Positions 8,516 through 16,737 of a DNA stretch of 64,000 nt are shown here, piece by piece. The stretch is from contig CAKSFN010000005.1 in the NCBI GenBank assembly GCA_934454405.1, positions 73,205 through 137,204 of the forward strand. The letters run 5' to 3'. This stretch comes from an uncultured Eubacteriales bacterium (GTDB taxonomy: Bacteria; Bacillota; Clostridia; Oscillospirales; UBA644). The translations under genes were made by a program, and so were the position numbers. The notes beneath the pieces are model-generated. The model had not been told where the DNA came from. It ran no database searches and saw only the letters and a list, made by a program, of their open reading frames with translations. How positions within the stretch are numbered: position 1 is the first letter of the stretch; each line of letters begins with the position of its first letter.

Positions 8516-10018
8516 TTAAACCATATATCCGATAATATCAGCGTCGGAAAGGCGGGAATTACGAAGAAATTCTTTAGTGATAATTCCGTCCTTCATTATC
8601 AGAAGTCTGTCCGACATACCTATAAGCTCGGAAAGCTCTTCGGATATCATTATTATTGTTTTCCCCTCGTTTTTCATCTTATACATCAAGGCGTACATCA
8701 TCTGTTTAACCCCGATATCTATGCCCCGTGTCGGACAGTCGAGAACAAGCACGTCGCAGCCGTAGCCTATCCATTTGGAGAAAACGACTTTTTGCTTGTT
8801 TCCTCCCGAAAGCTCGGATACCGGCTGATCGGGAGAAAAACACTTGACTTTCATTTCTTCCGTTCTTGCAAAAACGTATTCTTTTTCTTTTTGCGGAAGA
8901 AGCAGAAATCCCGCGACGGCAAATTTGTCCATACCGACGGACGAGATGTTGTCCTTTATAGATGCCGCAAGACAAAGAGACTCCACATCACGGTCCTTTG
9001 CGGCGTAGCCGACGCCCGCGTTCATGGCGGAACGCGGATCTTTCAAATGCTTTCCGTTTACGAGAACGCTGCCCGAGGTCGGTTTTTCCGCGCCGAACAA
9101 AACTTTTCCGAGTGCGTGCATTCCGCAGGACGAAAGCCCTCCGATGCCGAGGATTTCACCCTTGTAAGCGTCAAAAGACACCCCTTTCAACTTATCTTTG
9201 AGCGTCACGTCTCGCACTTCGACGGACACAGAGGAAAAGTGTGTGGAATCAACGTCCGAACGGTAGTAATCGCCCTGAAGCCGCCTGCCTATCATTGAGG
9301 TTCTTATCAGGTCGGGGTCAAATTCGCTTTTTTCAAAAGTTCTGATTATTTTTCCGTCACGGAGCACCGTCAACGTATCGCACTTTTCCGTAATTTCATC
9401 GAGGTCGTGCGAAATAAAGACCACGGCTTTATCTTCTTCTTTCATCCGTCGCATAAGTCCGTATATTATGTCTCTGCCGCGTTGCGAAAGCGCGGTTGTC
9501 GTTTCGTCAACAACAAGAATACAAGGGTCGTGAAGCATAACCTTTGCGACCTCGACAAGCTTTCTGTCCTGCATATCGAGAGTTCCCGTCACGGTTTTTG
9601 CGTCAATGTGACCTGCGCCTGTTTCATCAAGTGCTTTCTGCGCGGCTTTTATCATTTCCGCGCCGTTAACGAGCTTTCCTTTCGCAAATCTTCCGCTGTC
9701 ATTAAGAAACAGGTTTTCGGCAACCGTTATGCCCGGAACCGTTCCGTTCTCCTGCACTATCATTCCCACACCGTGCAAAAGGGCGTCGTGCATGGAACGG
9801 GGACGCCACGGCTTTCCCAGAAACTCCATTTTTCCGCCGTCGAAGCCCTGCATACCGCAAAAAATCGAGGACACGGTGGATTTTCCCGACCCGTTTTCGC
9901 CTATCAGACCGCGAACCTCGCCGCGGCGTATTTCGAGGCTGACGCCGTCGAGCGCAACAACGGGGCCGAAGGTTTTTGTCAGCGACGATATTTTCATAAC
10001 CGTTCTGTTTTCCGTCAT
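8516..10018 (-). CDS. Sugar ABC transporter ATPase with two nucleotide-binding domains
   Basis: This 500-residue protein has the tandem ABC domains typical of RbsA/MglA/XylG. The first Walker A motif, GENGSGKST, lies at residues 40-48, and VVDETTTAL marks the first Walker B. The second half has a clear LSGGNKQKV signature, and its Walker A position is degenerate, as usual in this family. It powers uptake through the two permeases downstream. The gene follows the rhamnosidase gene after about 57 bases and is probably co-transcribed with it. Confidence 0.92.
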   Translation of the reverse strand: MTENRTVMKISSLTKTFGPVVALDGVSLEIRRGEVRGLIGENGSGKSTVSSIFCGMQGFDGGKMEFLGKPWRPRSMHDALLHGVGMIVQENGTVPGITVAENLFLNDSGRFAKGKLVNGAEMIKAAQKALDETGAGHIDAKTVTGTLDMQDRKLVEVAKVMLHDPCILVVDETTTALSQRGRDIIYGLMRRMKEEDKAVVFISHDLDEITEKCDTLTVLRDGKIIRTFEKSEFDPDLIRTSMIGRRLQGDYYRSDVDSTHFSSVSVEVRDVTLKDKLKGVSFDAYKGEILGIGGLSSCGMHALGKVLFGAEKPTSGSVLVNGKHLKDPRSAMNAGVGYAAKDRDVESLCLAASIKDNISSVGMDKFAVAGFLLLPQKEKEYVFARTEEMKVKCFSPDQPVSELSGGNKQKVVFSKWIGYGCDVLVLDCPTRGIDIGVKQMMYALMYKMKNEGKTIIMISEELSELIGMSDRLLIMKDGIITKEFLRNSRLSDADIIGYMV

Positions 10019-10075
10019 ATCCGTAATTCTCCGTGCGGACGGCAGAACGCCGCCCGATCGCTTTTTTCTCTTTTA

Positions 10076-12760
10076 TTATGCTTTGATCCTGCGTATTTTA
10101 TTTTCATATTCGGAAAAATTATCGTCTGTTTCGCTTATTCCAAATGCTATAGCACAGGAGCGAACAGTTTCCAAAAGAAACGCGCGCGAACCTCTTTCGC
10201 AGGCGGCATATATCGGAAACAGATATTTTTTCAGAAGCGATTTTGTCGGCTCAAAAGCCATAATGTCGATATTGGGAGTGTCGCACGAAAACGGAAAACT
10301 TATATATGCGGGAACGGGAACTTCAAAGAAATATTCGCCCTCCGAGACTTCGGAAACGGTTTTGCCGAAAACTGATATCCGCGCCGTGCAGCCTGCGGGA
10401 ACGCTTGTTTCGATAAAGAATTTTTCTTTTTCGAGATCAAGGTTCCATTTGACCTTCCATTTACCCGTCGGAGCAAGGTATTCAATCTCCGCATAACGCA
10501 TAAGACGGTGCGGACACGGTTCGATAACGGCACTCTTCCACCCTGCCTCGCCGAGACGCAGCCCCGCTATACGGGTATAGACCGCCTCACAAACCGAGCC
10601 GTAAGCGTAGTGATTGAAAGAATTCATTCCGGTGTCGCCGACCCGTCCGTCCGGCAGAAGAGAGTTCCACCTTTCCCAGACGGTCGTCGCGCCGTGTCTG
10701 ACCCCGTAAAGCCAACCCGGATATTCGCGGCTTAAAAGTATCCGATACGCGTAATCCGCAAGTCCGGCGTCAAACAGCGCGGGAAGCAGCAGCGGCGTTC
10801 CCACAAAACCCGTCGTCAGCTTGTACCCGTCGCGTTGAAGCCGTTTTTCAAGGGCGGAGACAACAGGCTCTCTTACTCTGTATATCCCGTAATACAGGCT
10901 CAAAATATACGCTGTCTGCGTGTCGAGGGCAAGTCTTCCCGCAGGAGAAAAATACTCGTTCAGTATCGCGTTTCGTATCCTGCCGGCAAGAAGCGAAAGC
11001 TCACGGCGCTCCGGGCGGCCGAGTTCGTCGGCGGCTTTCGCCGTCAGATTGACGGAATTAAAATAATATACGCTCATTATAAAGCCCTTATCCGTCGCCC
11101 CGACAAGAGCAGTCTCGTCAAGACCGTCGAGGGCAAGCCAGTCGCCGAAGCAAAACCCTGACGTGATAAGTCCCCTGTCGCCTTGTTCAATATCCCGTTC
11201 ACGAAGAACGGAAACATAGTCCGTCATCATCTTAAAGCAATTTTGCAAAAGAACTATATCACCGTAAAACTCATACAGCTTCCACGGCAGAATAACTCCG
11301 CAATCAGCCCAGACGGCTCCTCCTGCGGGCGGCGTTTTCCGCAGCGACGGGCTGTACATCGGAAAATCGCCCGAATAATAAAGCGTCTGATCGTCCCACA
11401 GGTCGCGCAGATATTTTTTATAAAAAGAATAGCAATCCGCATTAAAACACGCTGTCGGGGCAAACACCTGCGCGTCGGCGGTCCAGCCGAGCCGTTCATC
11501 GCGCTGCGGACAATCCGTCGGAATATCAATAAAATTTGAAAGCTGACCGCGATATGTGTTTTCTATAAGGGTATTAACGTCGCTGTCCGCCGTTTTGCAA
11601 TAACATGTCCGGGGAATATCGGCGCTCAAAACAACCCCATCGAAATCCGCGGCAAAGACCTCGTCAAGCCCCTCGACAAGAGCGTAACGAAACCCGAAAT
11701 ACGTAAACATCGGCTCGTATACACGTTTTTTTCCGTCTCCCACATACTCCGCAACGGCTTTCGCGGAACGCAGATTTTTATTATAAAAACAGCCGTCCTG
11801 CAACACTTCGCCGTGCGATATTTTCAACTTCTGCCCGTATCCGAGCATACCCGAAAAGCGAACACAGCCGGCAAAATTCTGTCCGAAATCGAGGATTTTT
11901 TCTCCATTCGGGCTGACGATAAGGCGCGGCTTCAATATCGCTTTTTCCACGGTCGGAGTCCCGAAATCCGGACAGACGGGTCTGCGGTCTGCCGTTTCGA
12001 CACATTCGCATATATGCCGCGGAAAAGCCGTGAAATCGTGTTTTTCGCCGTCATAAACAGAGTTTTCCGCGCAGGAGCTTTCGCTTGCGCGCCAGCATTC
12101 GTCGGTTCGAAGCTCTCCTTCCGTTCCGTCCTCAAACGAAAAAACGAGCCGCGCCGCAACCTCATATCGGTCGCCGTAAACGTTTTTTGCGCGAGAAAGC
12201 CCTATCTCGCCGCGATACCAGCCGTCGCCGAGAAAAACCTCTATTTCGTTCTCGCCCGCGCATACGAGATCGGTCACGTCAAAGCAGTTGACGCGCAGAT
12301 ACGCGCCGTAATCGTTAAAACCCGGCGTCAGACAGGATTTTCCGACGCGTTTTTTATTCAGAAAAGCGCGGTAAAGTCCGAGCCCCGTTATGTGGAGCCG
12401 AGCCGAAGACGGACGCCTTTCAAGCGTGAAGCCGCGAAAAATCCTCGGGGCAAAAATCTCCCTGTTCTTCGGCGTTATAAAGGGCGCATCGAAAGCCTCG
12501 AACGTTTCAAAGCGCGAAGAAACGCTTTCGTTTCCGTAGGACACCGTCCACGTAAACCGTCCGCAAAAGTTTTTTCCGAGCCGAAAGCCTCCGTTTTCCG
12601 GCGTTGTGACGCTCTTTTTCGCAACGGGTTTTCCGTCCGCGTCAAAAACCGCGACGGAAAAAGTTCCGTTCCCGTCGCAGAGAAACGAAAAAAGAGGGTT
12701 GTCGCCGTCGATACCCAAAGGCTCCGTTCTGCGCCCGACTTTCAAATCATATATGCGCAT
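10076..12760 (-). CDS. Alpha-L-rhamnosidase, GH78
   Basis: The 894-residue protein has N-terminal beta-sandwich domains followed by an (alpha/alpha)6 barrel. The family hallmark IPTDCPQRDERLGWTADAQ lies at about residues 415-433, with the Asp/Glu pair expected to catalyse release of terminal alpha-L-rhamnose. There is no signal peptide, so it likely acts inside the cell on imported rhamnosides. The C-terminus carries about 65 residues beyond the last beta-sandwich strand, reading like an alpha-helical tail. ATG at 12760 is chosen over a GTG two codons upstream. No obvious promoter was found in the 100 bases upstream. Confidence 0.92.
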   Translation of the reverse strand: MRIYDLKVGRRTEPLGIDGDNPLFSFLCDGNGTFSVAVFDADGKPVAKKSVTTPENGGFRLGKNFCGRFTWTVSYGNESVSSRFETFEAFDAPFITPKNREIFAPRIFRGFTLERRPSSARLHITGLGLYRAFLNKKRVGKSCLTPGFNDYGAYLRVNCFDVTDLVCAGENEIEVFLGDGWYRGEIGLSRAKNVYGDRYEVAARLVFSFEDGTEGELRTDECWRASESSCAENSVYDGEKHDFTAFPRHICECVETADRRPVCPDFGTPTVEKAILKPRLIVSPNGEKILDFGQNFAGCVRFSGMLGYGQKLKISHGEVLQDGCFYNKNLRSAKAVAEYVGDGKKRVYEPMFTYFGFRYALVEGLDEVFAADFDGVVLSADIPRTCYCKTADSDVNTLIENTYRGQLSNFIDIPTDCPQRDERLGWTADAQVFAPTACFNADCYSFYKKYLRDLWDDQTLYYSGDFPMYSPSLRKTPPAGGAVWADCGVILPWKLYEFYGDIVLLQNCFKMMTDYVSVLRERDIEQGDRGLITSGFCFGDWLALDGLDETALVGATDKGFIMSVYYFNSVNLTAKAADELGRPERRELSLLAGRIRNAILNEYFSPAGRLALDTQTAYILSLYYGIYRVREPVVSALEKRLQRDGYKLTTGFVGTPLLLPALFDAGLADYAYRILLSREYPGWLYGVRHGATTVWERWNSLLPDGRVGDTGMNSFNHYAYGSVCEAVYTRIAGLRLGEAGWKSAVIEPCPHRLMRYAEIEYLAPTGKWKVKWNLDLEKEKFFIETSVPAGCTARISVFGKTVSEVSEGEYFFEVPVPAYISFPFSCDTPNIDIMAFEPTKSLLKKYLFPIYAACERGSRAFLLETVRSCAIAFGISETDDNFSEYENKIRRIKA

Positions 12761-12861
12761 AGTCACCGTTCCCGTTTTTTATACCTATTTTGAGTATCTG
12801 AAAAACGATCGGATTTATTCATAAAAAGCCTTTTGAAAAGTGAAAGCCCGTTTTTTTGCGC

Positions 12862-12892
12862 AAAAAAAGCCGCGGCTTCTGAAAAAGCCGCG
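12862..12892 (-). terminator. Intrinsic terminator after the MutS-like gene
   Basis: Read on the minus strand, an 8-base GC-rich stem CGCGGCTT/AAGCCGCG with a six-base loop is followed by GC and seven T residues. It lies 25 bases after the MutS-like gene's stop codon and separates that operon from the rhamnosidase operon. Confidence 0.85.
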
Positions 12893-12916
12893 ACATATTT
12901 GATTTTGCCTGTTTGC

Positions 12917-14482
12917 TTATTCCGCAACAAAGTTGTATTTCTGAACGATTTCTTTTGCGAAGATACCGCCCTCGGGACGTTCTCTGTCCATAATATACAT
13001 CGCTCTTTCGTTTTCAACACGGGCAACGAGAGTGTCAACCTTGGAGCCGCCCGACTTCTTGTTGATCTCGTCCGCGGATTCCGCGATGTCAGCAAACGCC
13101 GTGGAAAGAATGCCTCTGCACTTCTTGCCTGCGATGACCTGAAGAACGTTTTCGAGGATATATGTAGCTTCGACGTTGGAAGCGGCGGCAAGCACGCCGT
13201 CAAGCAGTACGAGCGAGTCGGAGGTGATCTGCGGAAGCATTTCGGAAATCTTTTCGCAGTCCGCTTCGACGAGCTTTCTGTTTTTGTCTCCCGTATCCAT
13301 CGGGCAGAGAGCAAACACATTGTCAACAGGGCTCATTTCGGCCTTGTCCGCCGCAACGTACATACCAAGCTGGAACATTATCTGAGCAATACCCACGGAT
13401 TGAGTAAACAATGTTTTACCTGTCTTCGTGCCGCCGGTCAGGACGTAAATATCGCCGACCTTGTCAAAGATAAGGTTGTTGACAACGAGGTCTCTCTTGG
13501 TCTCTCTGATTGCGTAGATCGGGTTATATACGCCGGAAAGGTGAAGCACACGCTCCTGCATGGAGTGAACGACGGGCTTCGTAACGCCGAGTCTGTAACT
13601 TACTTTCAGCTTGTCGAAAAGCATACAGCCGGCCGTGTAGAACGTCAACTGCTCAACGATATCGGAAAGGAAGTCAAGATTTTCGGCAAGGAATTCCGCA
13701 ACCATCGGCTGGAATTTCTTAACGGACGCTTTATACATAACGTCCAAAGCGTTGTTCAGCGCGTCGTAAACCGCGTTGACTTCATCGGGAGCCATACCTC
13801 TGGTAACTATTTCAAGCGGAGCCATACAGGTATATTCGTCGTTCTTGATCTCCGCGCGAAGAACCTTGTCAACAACGTTTCCGGACTTATATACATCCTT
13901 ATTGATGGAAACGATGCCGGCTTCCTTCGGATAAAGCTGCGCGTCGAGATTTATCCCGAGCGTTATGGACTTGATATTTTTAACTTCGTCCATCGCCGCT
14001 TCAACGCGTTTTTTCATATCCGCAAATTCGGGAGCGGAAACCTTTTCGGAAATGAATTTTCCGAAATCTATAAGAGCCTGAGACTGGAGCCCCGTGGCTT
14101 CCTTGAAAATGTTGTCAAGATCTGTGAGCGTCGAGAAATAAAGATCCATGTCGCAGACACTGTAAAGATGCGCGGTGGTATCTCCGCTTTCTTTGTTCTG
14201 TCTTCTCATATCAAGAAGCTCCTGCAAGTGCGGGATCATCTTCTCTATCGCGGCTCTGAACGAGGTGTTTTTCTTAAAATCGTCGAACACCTGCTGTCTG
14301 TATTTAATGGTCTCGACGTCGGTGGTAACGTAATCTATAAGCTTATTGTTGTCCCCGAGCGATCCGAAAAGACGCATCGTTCCGAAAACAAGTCCCTGAT
14401 CGAAGCCGAGCTGCTTGTAATATTCGGTATTTTTAAGCTTGCTGTTTTTCGCTTCCTCGTTGGGATAAAACAGGTTAACCAT
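12917..14482 (-). CDS. MutS-like ATPase with degenerate Walker B
   Basis: This 521-residue protein resembles the short MutS-related proteins of Bacillota. They keep the core/lever region (about residues 30-330) and the ABC-type ATPase (about 335-521) but lack the mismatch-recognition and connector domains. Walker A reads GGTKTGKT (350-357) with the essential lysine. At Walker B the usual LLDE is LLDG (Asp428, Gly429), so the catalytic glutamate is missing. The following signature is AAASN in place of GTST. It may bind but hydrolyse ATP poorly. It follows a small membrane protein gene after 37 bases. A mismatch-repair role is not supported. Confidence 0.8.
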   Translation of the reverse strand: MVNLFYPNEEAKNSKLKNTEYYKQLGFDQGLVFGTMRLFGSLGDNNKLIDYVTTDVETIKYRQQVFDDFKKNTSFRAAIEKMIPHLQELLDMRRQNKESGDTTAHLYSVCDMDLYFSTLTDLDNIFKEATGLQSQALIDFGKFISEKVSAPEFADMKKRVEAAMDEVKNIKSITLGINLDAQLYPKEAGIVSINKDVYKSGNVVDKVLRAEIKNDEYTCMAPLEIVTRGMAPDEVNAVYDALNNALDVMYKASVKKFQPMVAEFLAENLDFLSDIVEQLTFYTAGCMLFDKLKVSYRLGVTKPVVHSMQERVLHLSGVYNPIYAIRETKRDLVVNNLIFDKVGDIYVLTGGTKTGKTLFTQSVGIAQIMFQLGMYVAADKAEMSPVDNVFALCPMDTGDKNRKLVEADCEKISEMLPQITSDSLVLLDGVLAAASNVEATYILENVLQVIAGKKCRGILSTAFADIAESADEINKKSGGSKVDTLVARVENERAMYIMDRERPEGGIFAKEIVQKYNFVAE

Positions 14483-14519
14483 TTTAATTTCCTCCAGTAT
14501 ATTTCAGTAGAAATCGTTT

Positions 14520-14846
14520 TTAACTAAAATAGAACAACATCGGAACTACCAATGATATTGCAAACCCGAGAACATAGACGAGAACATACAGCACCATCGA
14601 ATAGTGATACGCTTTCCAGACATGGGAAAACATAACGATGAAATAAACGCAGATAACCGCAAGAGGGCCGGTGAAAATGAGCATAAGGCCCATCGCGCCT
14701 CCCAAAGGCATGCCTGTCAACGCGCCTATAAGAACAATGAACACAAGAAAAGCCGAGGCAACGCCGATAAGCCTGCCGCGGGGAACTCTTATGAATAACG
14801 CTTCTTCGGGAACCTCAAACAAGGAACCTCCGCTTTCTTCAGCCAT
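14520..14846 (-). CDS. Small membrane protein of unknown function, partner of the MutS-like protein
   Basis: I do not recognise the family. The 108-residue product has a short acidic N-terminus (MAEESGG) and a basic stretch VPRGR before the first hydrophobic segment. It then has about three membrane segments at roughly residues 30-45, 50-70 and 82-105. ATG at 14846 is chosen because GGAGG lies 6 bases upstream; an in-frame start 20 codons earlier would include promoter-like AT-rich sequence. It is the first gene of a two-gene operon with the MutS-like ATPase, so it may tether that protein to the membrane, which is inference only. Confidence 0.7.
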   Translation of the reverse strand: MAEESGGSLFEVPEEALFIRVPRGRLIGVASAFLVFIVLIGALTGMPLGGAMGLMLIFTGPLAVICVYFIVMFSHVWKAYHYSMVLYVLVYVLGFAISLVVPMLFYFS

Positions 14847-14877
14847 AATGAACCTCCGGGTCGAATATATCGTATAT

Positions 14878-14906
14878 ATAATACTATATTTTTTTTCGAA
14901 ATGCAA
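14878..14906 (-). promoter_or_regulatory. Promoter of the membrane protein / MutS-like operon
   Basis: On the minus strand TTGCAT (14906-14901) and TATTAT (14883-14878) are separated by 17 bases, placing the start site about 25-30 bases before the GGAGG site of the small membrane protein gene. The surrounding 240-base intergenic region also carries the divergent trmL promoter and nothing else recognisable. Confidence 0.6.
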
Positions 14907-15021
14907 TACATTTTTACAAAGTAACCATTTTTTTTAACGCTTTTTCACATTTATTTGCGTTTAGAAAACCTTTGAAGCCCGTTTTATCCTCTTTCAGCCA
15001 TTTTTTGTCACACAATTAAAC

Positions 15022-15050
15022 TTGAAAAAAGATATGTAATGTTGTATAAT
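15022..15050 (+). promoter_or_regulatory. Promoter of trmL
   Basis: TTGAAA at 15022-15027 and a perfect TATAAT at 15045-15050 are separated by 17 bases. The transcript would begin about 28 bases before the trmL start codon and its AAGAGG ribosome binding site. Confidence 0.7.
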
Positions 15051-15084
15051 AAGCGTATTAAACGATAAGAGGTTACGGCAGAGA

Positions 15085-15591
15085 ATGAAACATCTCAACA
15101 TAGTTTTGGTCGAGCCCGAAATCCCGCAGAACACGGGAAACATATCCAGAACCTGTGCCTGCACGGGCGCAAGCCTGCATCTGGTAAAACCGCTCGGATT
15201 TTCGACAGACGACGCGCATCTGAAACGCGCGGGGCTTGATTATTGGAAATATCTCGATGTCACAATTCACGAAAGCCTTGCGGATTTTCTTGAATTTGCA
15301 AAGGGAAAGCCAATGCGCCTCGCCTCTACGAAAGCCTCAAAAAACCATACGCAGGCGGATTACCCGAACGATTGCTTCATCCTTTTCGGACGCGAAAGCA
15401 AGGGGCTTCCCGAAACGCTGCTGAAAGAGCATTACAAAGATTGCGTAAGAATACCGATGATGGGGAATCTGCGCAGTCTGAACCTCTCAAACTCGGTGGC
15501 AATAGTTGTTTACGAGGCGCTTCGCCAAAACGGATTTGAAGATATGGAGCAGCAGGGTCACCTGCGCGAACTTGCGGAGGAAACCGAATGA
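15085..15591 (+). CDS. trmL: tRNA (cytidine/uridine-34 2'-O)-methyltransferase TrmL
   Basis: The 168-residue protein is a minimal SpoU/TrmD-fold (SPOUT) methyltransferase. The three motifs are complete: NTGNISRTCACTG near residues 16-28 with the catalytic arginine, FGRESKGLPE near 108, and IPMMGNLRSLNLSNSVAIVVYE near 130-150, which forms the SAM-binding knot. TrmL methylates the ribose of the wobble base in tRNA-Leu isoacceptors. Length matches the family. The downstream membrane protein gene overlaps it by four bases (ATGA), so they are translated together. Confidence 0.93.
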   Translation: MKHLNIVLVEPEIPQNTGNISRTCACTGASLHLVKPLGFSTDDAHLKRAGLDYWKYLDVTIHESLADFLEFAKGKPMRLASTKASKNHTQADYPNDCFILFGRESKGLPETLLKEHYKDCVRIPMMGNLRSLNLSNSVAIVVYEALRQNGFEDMEQQGHLRELAEETE

Positions 15592-16646
15592 GCCGGAAAC
15601 GGAAAGAAGAAAAATTCGTCACGTTCAAAGAACAGCAGAGAAAAGATTTTCTTAAAACGGTTTTCAACACCCTTCTTATCGCGGGCATCTTTATGTTTGT
15701 GTCCATTCCCGTTTTCGGGGTTTATCCGAACGCTCTGATCAAGCCCGACAACGAATGGAAAAGCTGTTTGAGAATACTGCTTGACTTTCTTTACGCAGGC
15801 GTCGGAATATACGTTCCGTTTCTCATTTACAATGTTGCAAAATACAAATCGAGCGGAAAGTTTTTCACGCACAGAAGGTCGTCGGCAACGCCCGCGCATT
15901 ACGCGCTCGGAATACTTGCCGGGCTCGGCGTTTCGGTTGCCTTCAACGCTCTCGGCGCGCTTGCGGTTTCCGCATTGCGCAACACCGGACTGACGGTCAA
16001 CGAGGCGGCGCCATTCACGGGCGACAGCGCGCTGACGCAAACGGTCTTTGTTATCGCGGCAACGCTTATTCCTCCGTTTTTCCACGAAATCTCATTCCGA
16101 GGCATTGTTATCGGCGATATACGCAAACAGAGTTACGCTTTTGCCGTCGTGCTTTCGGGGCTGTTCAACGGTTTTTGTTTCAAATCCTTTCAGCAGATAC
16201 CGTATTTTTTCATTCTCGGGCTTCTGCTCGGCTGGCTATATCTCAAAACCGATTCTATAATTCTGACTTACACTGTAAACGCCGCTTCACACCTGCTGAT
16301 GTCCTCTCTTTGGATATTGCGTCTGCGAAACGAAACGCTTTACAACGGGTTTTTCCCGTTTATCGCCGTCGGAGGCGCGATCGTTGCGCTGATTTCAGTT
16401 ATCGCGCTGTTTAAGATCTGCGGTTTTCACTTTAAGAGAAAAGAGGAGGACGGAGAAGGGCTGCAAAAACAGGAGGCGCGAAAAGCGTTTTTCGGCTCAT
16501 TCGCGCTTTGGATTTTTATTATTTTCGCAATAATATTCATCATGCTCGGCAAGAACGGAAAGCCGTATCTGTTCAAAGAACTCCCGCCCGACGAAAAAAC
16601 GCCCGTCGCGGAACAAACAACCGCAGCGGACGCAAAAACAAATTGA
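15588..16646 (+). CDS. CPBP-family-like membrane protein, probably lacking protease residues
   Basis: This 352-residue protein has about eight hydrophobic segments and a CPBP (Abi, CAAX-protease-like) core. The family's EExxxR motif reads HEISFRG here, with His166, Glu167 and Arg171. The second motif, normally FxxxH, reads LFNGFCF without the histidine. The third, normally HxxxN, reads VNAASH, with Asn231 and His235 apparently exchanged. It may be an inactive relative or use a rearranged metal site. Both termini are charged and cytosolic-looking. It overlaps trmL by four bases and ends just before a strong terminator. Confidence 0.72.
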   Translation: MSRKRKEEKFVTFKEQQRKDFLKTVFNTLLIAGIFMFVSIPVFGVYPNALIKPDNEWKSCLRILLDFLYAGVGIYVPFLIYNVAKYKSSGKFFTHRRSSATPAHYALGILAGLGVSVAFNALGALAVSALRNTGLTVNEAAPFTGDSALTQTVFVIAATLIPPFFHEISFRGIVIGDIRKQSYAFAVVLSGLFNGFCFKSFQQIPYFFILGLLLGWLYLKTDSIILTYTVNAASHLLMSSLWILRLRNETLYNGFFPFIAVGGAIVALISVIALFKICGFHFKRKEEDGEGLQKQEARKAFFGSFALWIFIIFAIIFIMLGKNGKPYLFKELPPDEKTPVAEQTTAADAKTN

Positions 16647-16693
16647 ATTTTACGGGGACGATTCGGGAATTACAAAAAAACCGAAATCCGCCG

Positions 16694-16730
16694 AAAAAAC
16701 GAGGTTCCTTAAAAAGGAACCTCGTTTTTT
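16694..16730 (+). terminator. Bidirectional terminator between the CPBP-like gene and clpC
   Basis: A perfect 17-base stem (16694-16710 and 16714-16730) with a three-base loop carries an A-run on the left arm and a T-run on the right. It is a symmetric terminator for the two convergent operons. It lies 7 bases beyond the clpC stop codon. Confidence 0.92.
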
Positions 16731-16737
16731 TGTGTAT

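Noticed and set aside
12761..12860. A promoter for the rhamnosidase operon
   Set aside because: TATAAA-like sequence is present near 12780 but no acceptable -35 hexamer lies 16-18 bases upstream, so I did not call one.
12917..14482. True mismatch-repair MutS or MutS2
   Set aside because: The mismatch-recognition and connector domains and the Smr domain are absent, and the Walker B glutamate is lost.
12833..14527. A 564-codon open frame on the plus strand
   Set aside because: It is antisense to the MutS-like gene, has no recognisable domain and no ribosome binding site, and arises from the codon bias of the minus-strand gene.
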